From assembly GCA_028869975.1 (NCBI GenBank), contig JAGWQR010000283.1, positions 1 to 6,678 of the forward strand: 6,678 nucleotides of DNA. The letters are read 5' to 3'. Both the position numbers and the translations under genes were made by a program. The stretch comes from Alphaproteobacteria bacterium. GTDB taxonomy: Bacteria; Pseudomonadota; Alphaproteobacteria; Sphingomonadales; Sphingomonadaceae. Below the pieces are notes generated by a model that had not been told where the DNA came from, did not search any database, and saw only the letters and a list, made by a program, of their open reading frames with translations. This document shows, piece after piece, positions 4,818-6,678 of the stretch. Within the stretch, counting starts at the first letter, position 1, and each line of letters begins with the position of its first letter.

Positions 4818-6678
4818 ATGAGCAATCTCGCAACCACGTCGATTGAAGACGGCATCGGCATTCTCACAATCAATTCGCCGCCCGTGAATGCGCTTGGGGC
4901 TGCCGTGCGCGTGGGGATCAACGACGGGATCAAGGCGCTGGCCAGCGATGCTTCGGTCAAGGCGATCGTGCTGATCTGCGGTGGCCGCACCTTCTTTGCG
5001 GGCGCAGACATTGCCGAATTCGCGACTGGCATGAAGCCGCCGCTGCTCAACGAAGTGCTCGACACGATCGAGAACTGCCCCAAGCCCGTTGTCGCCGCGA
5101 TCCATGGCACGGCCTTAGGTGGCGGGCTGGAGACGGCTTTGTGCTGCCATTACCGGGTGGCGGTGCCCTCGGCCAAGCTCGGCCTGCCAGAGGTGAAGCT
5201 CGGCATCCTTCCCGGTGCAGGCGGGACGCAGCGGCTGCCGCGCATCATCGGGCCGGAACTGGCGATGCAGGCGATGACCTCGGGCCAGATGATCCCGGCG
5301 CAGATGGCCGCGATGGGCGGTGTGCTCGACAAATTGGTCGATGAGGCGGACCTGCGCGGTGGTGCGATTGCGTTCGCGCGTGAGGTCGTCGCCGGGGGCA
5401 AGCCCTTGCGCCGTGTGCGCGATGACGACAGCAAGGTCGCGCCGTTCAAGGGCAATACCGAGATTTTCGAAGCCTTCCTCAAGCAGCACGCCAAGGCGAT
5501 GCGCGGGATGGTGGCGCCACAGGCGATTGTGGCGTGTGTCGAGGCGGCGTGTAACCTGCCTTTTGACGAGGGCATCGCGTTCGAGCAGGCGCGCTTTGTC
5601 GAACTGCTTGGCTCCCCCGAATCGGCGGGGCTGCGGCATGTGTTTTTCGCCGAGCGAGAACTGACCAAAATCCCCGATGTGCCTGGCGATACGCCGACGC
5701 TATCCATTGCGCAGGTCGGCGTCATCGGCGCGGGCACGATGGGCGGCGGCATCACGATGAACTTCCTGTCGGCCGGTATTCCAGTGACGCTGTGCGAAAT
5801 GACGCAGGAGGCGCTTGATCGTGGCATCGGCGTCATCCGCAAGAATTATGAGGCGAGCGCCGCCAAGGGCAAGATGAAGCCCGAGGCGGTCGAAAAGGCA
5901 ATGGGCCTGCTCACGCCTTCGCTTGATCTGGCGGCGCTCAGCCAAGCCGATCTGATCATCGAGGCGGTCTATGAAGAAATGGGAGTCAAGAAAGACATCT
6001 TCAGCAAGCTCGATGCAATTGCCAAAACGGGCGCGATCCTCGCCTCGAATACCTCCTATCTCAATATCGACGAGATTGCGTCCGCCACTGCACGGCCCGA
6101 TCATGTCATGGGGCTGCATTTCTTCTCGCCCGCCAATGTCATGCCGCTGCTGGAAGTGGTGCGCGGTGCAAGGACAGCCAAGGAACTTGTCGCAACCGGC
6201 ATGGGGCTGGCGAAGAAAATCCGCAAGACGCCGGTGCTCAGCCGGGTCGGGCCAGGCTTCATCGCCAACCGGGTGATGACCGTGCGCGCGATGGCCGCCA
6301 ACGACATGGTGCTCGAAGGCCCAACGCCCGCCGAATTGGACAAGGCGATCTTCGATTACGGCTTTGCGATGGGCAATTTCCAGATGATGGATCTGGTCGG
6401 GCTTGATGTGATCGGGCGTGGCTCGAACGAGCGCACCATTCAGGGTGATCTGGTCAAGTTGGACCGGCTTGGCCAGAAGAAGAATGGTGGCTTTTATGAC
6501 TATGACGAGAAGCGCAACCCGACGCCATCGCCCGTTGCCGCCAAGGTGATCGCCGACATCGCCGCAGCGAAAGGCGTCGCCAACACGGGGGCACAACCCG
6601 ATGAGGAGATTATCGCGCGGCTGCTCTATCCGGTGGTCAATGAAGGCGCCAAGGTGCTTGAGGAGGGCGTCGCGATCC
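4818..6678 (+). CDS. fadJ: Bifunctional enoyl-CoA hydratase / 3-hydroxyacyl-CoA dehydrogenase (3' end cut by window)
   Basis: This fused enzyme hydrates trans-2-enoyl-CoA and then oxidises the (3S)-hydroxyacyl-CoA with NAD+, feeding the thiolase encoded just upstream. I translated it codon by codon: 620 residues are visible with no stop codon or frameshift. The crotonase domain (about 5-190) has the oxyanion-hole stretch FFAGADI (59-65) and catalytic E105 (GGGLE) and E125 (LPEVKLG). The dehydrogenase begins near 298 with the NAD loop GAGTMG (304-309). Its catalytic pair is H434 (GLHFFSP) and E446, twelve apart as in human HAD, with N484 fifty residues after the histidine. RLGQKKNGGFYDYD (550-563) marks the first C-terminal domain, and the second is entered at about 596. 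Perhaps 60-80 residues are missing. The start is the ATG with AAGG nine bases upstream. NSPPVNALG and GGGLETALCCHYR resemble the peroxisomal MFE1 type. FadB versus FadJ naming is arbitrary here. Confidence 0.94.
   Translation, partial: MSNLATTSIEDGIGILTINSPPVNALGAAVRVGINDGIKALASDASVKAIVLICGGRTFFAGADIAEFATGMKPPLLNEVLDTIENCPKPVVAAIHGTALGGGLETALCCHYRVAVPSAKLGLPEVKLGILPGAGGTQRLPRIIGPELAMQAMTSGQMIPAQMAAMGGVLDKLVDEADLRGGAIAFAREVVAGGKPLRRVRDDDSKVAPFKGNTEIFEAFLKQHAKAMRGMVAPQAIVACVEAACNLPFDEGIAFEQARFVELLGSPESAGLRHVFFAERELTKIPDVPGDTPTLSIAQVGVIGAGTMGGGITMNFLSAGIPVTLCEMTQEALDRGIGVIRKNYEASAAKGKMKPEAVEKAMGLLTPSLDLAALSQADLIIEAVYEEMGVKKDIFSKLDAIAKTGAILASNTSYLNIDEIASATARPDHVMGLHFFSPANVMPLLEVVRGARTAKELVATGMGLAKKIRKTPVLSRVGPGFIANRVMTVRAMAANDMVLEGPTPAELDKAIFDYGFAMGNFQMMDLVGLDVIGRGSNERTIQGDLVKLDRLGQKKNGGFYDYDEKRNPTPSPVAAKVIADIAAAKGVANTGAQPDEEIIARLLYPVVNEGAKVLEEGVAI

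Noticed and set aside
3855..5105. A 416-codon open frame on the - strand opposite the thiolase and hydratase
   Set aside because: It spans two genes and their spacer on the opposite strand and is extremely His/Arg-rich with no recognisable domain.
5700..6596. A 298-codon open frame on the - strand opposite the dehydrogenase domain
   Set aside because: The + strand translation is a continuous, motif-complete dehydrogenase; the opposite frame has a composition typical of a shadow.

Overview
This is an ordinary chromosomal stretch of an alphaproteobacterium. Two things point there. The 5-aminolevulinate synthase is the C4 (Shemin) type and keeps the Rhodobacter-style numbering of its catalytic residues. 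DnaA carries the 'ISAD' and 'GLVVDI' wording seen in alphaproteobacterial DnaA. The moderately high GC and the style of the beta-oxidation genes make a sphingomonad-like member (Sphingomonadales) my best guess, but that is inference only. The window holds six genes, two cut by its edges, and almost no free intergenic space.

Layout. (1) Positions 1-743, + strand: the C-terminal half of dnaA, from the Walker B motif to the stop codon. (2) Positions 769-1983, - strand: hemA, convergent with dnaA across a 25 bp gap. (3) Positions 2029-2820, - strand: a tyrosine-phosphatase-family protein with a HCxxGKDRTG loop, 45 bp upstream of hemA and probably co-transcribed with it. (4) Positions 2821-2930: a 110 bp divergent promoter region with a good promoter candidate reading toward the phosphatase and hemA. 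(5) Positions 2931-3617, 3636-4799 and 4818 to the window end, + strand: a tight three-gene operon of an FMN nitroreductase-family protein, a thiolase, and a fused enoyl-CoA hydratase / 3-hydroxyacyl-CoA dehydrogenase that continues past the right edge.

How they work together. The thiolase and the bifunctional enzyme cover three consecutive steps of beta-oxidation (hydration, NAD-dependent dehydrogenation, thiolysis). The nitroreductase is the operon's first gene and its substrate cannot be read from sequence. HemA makes 5-aminolevulinate for heme. The phosphatase ahead of it has no known link to heme synthesis that I can cite. DnaA initiates chromosome replication, but I see no origin in this window.

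I found no mobile element, CRISPR array, RNA gene, prophage or clearly new system. The points worth a second look are the phosphatase-hemA pairing, a 9-mer (CTCCTATAG) shared by the leaders of both genes, the weak ribosome binding site of hemA, the nitroreductase heading a beta-oxidation operon, and the steroid-thiolase-like and peroxisomal-MFE1-like character of the two fatty-acid enzymes.
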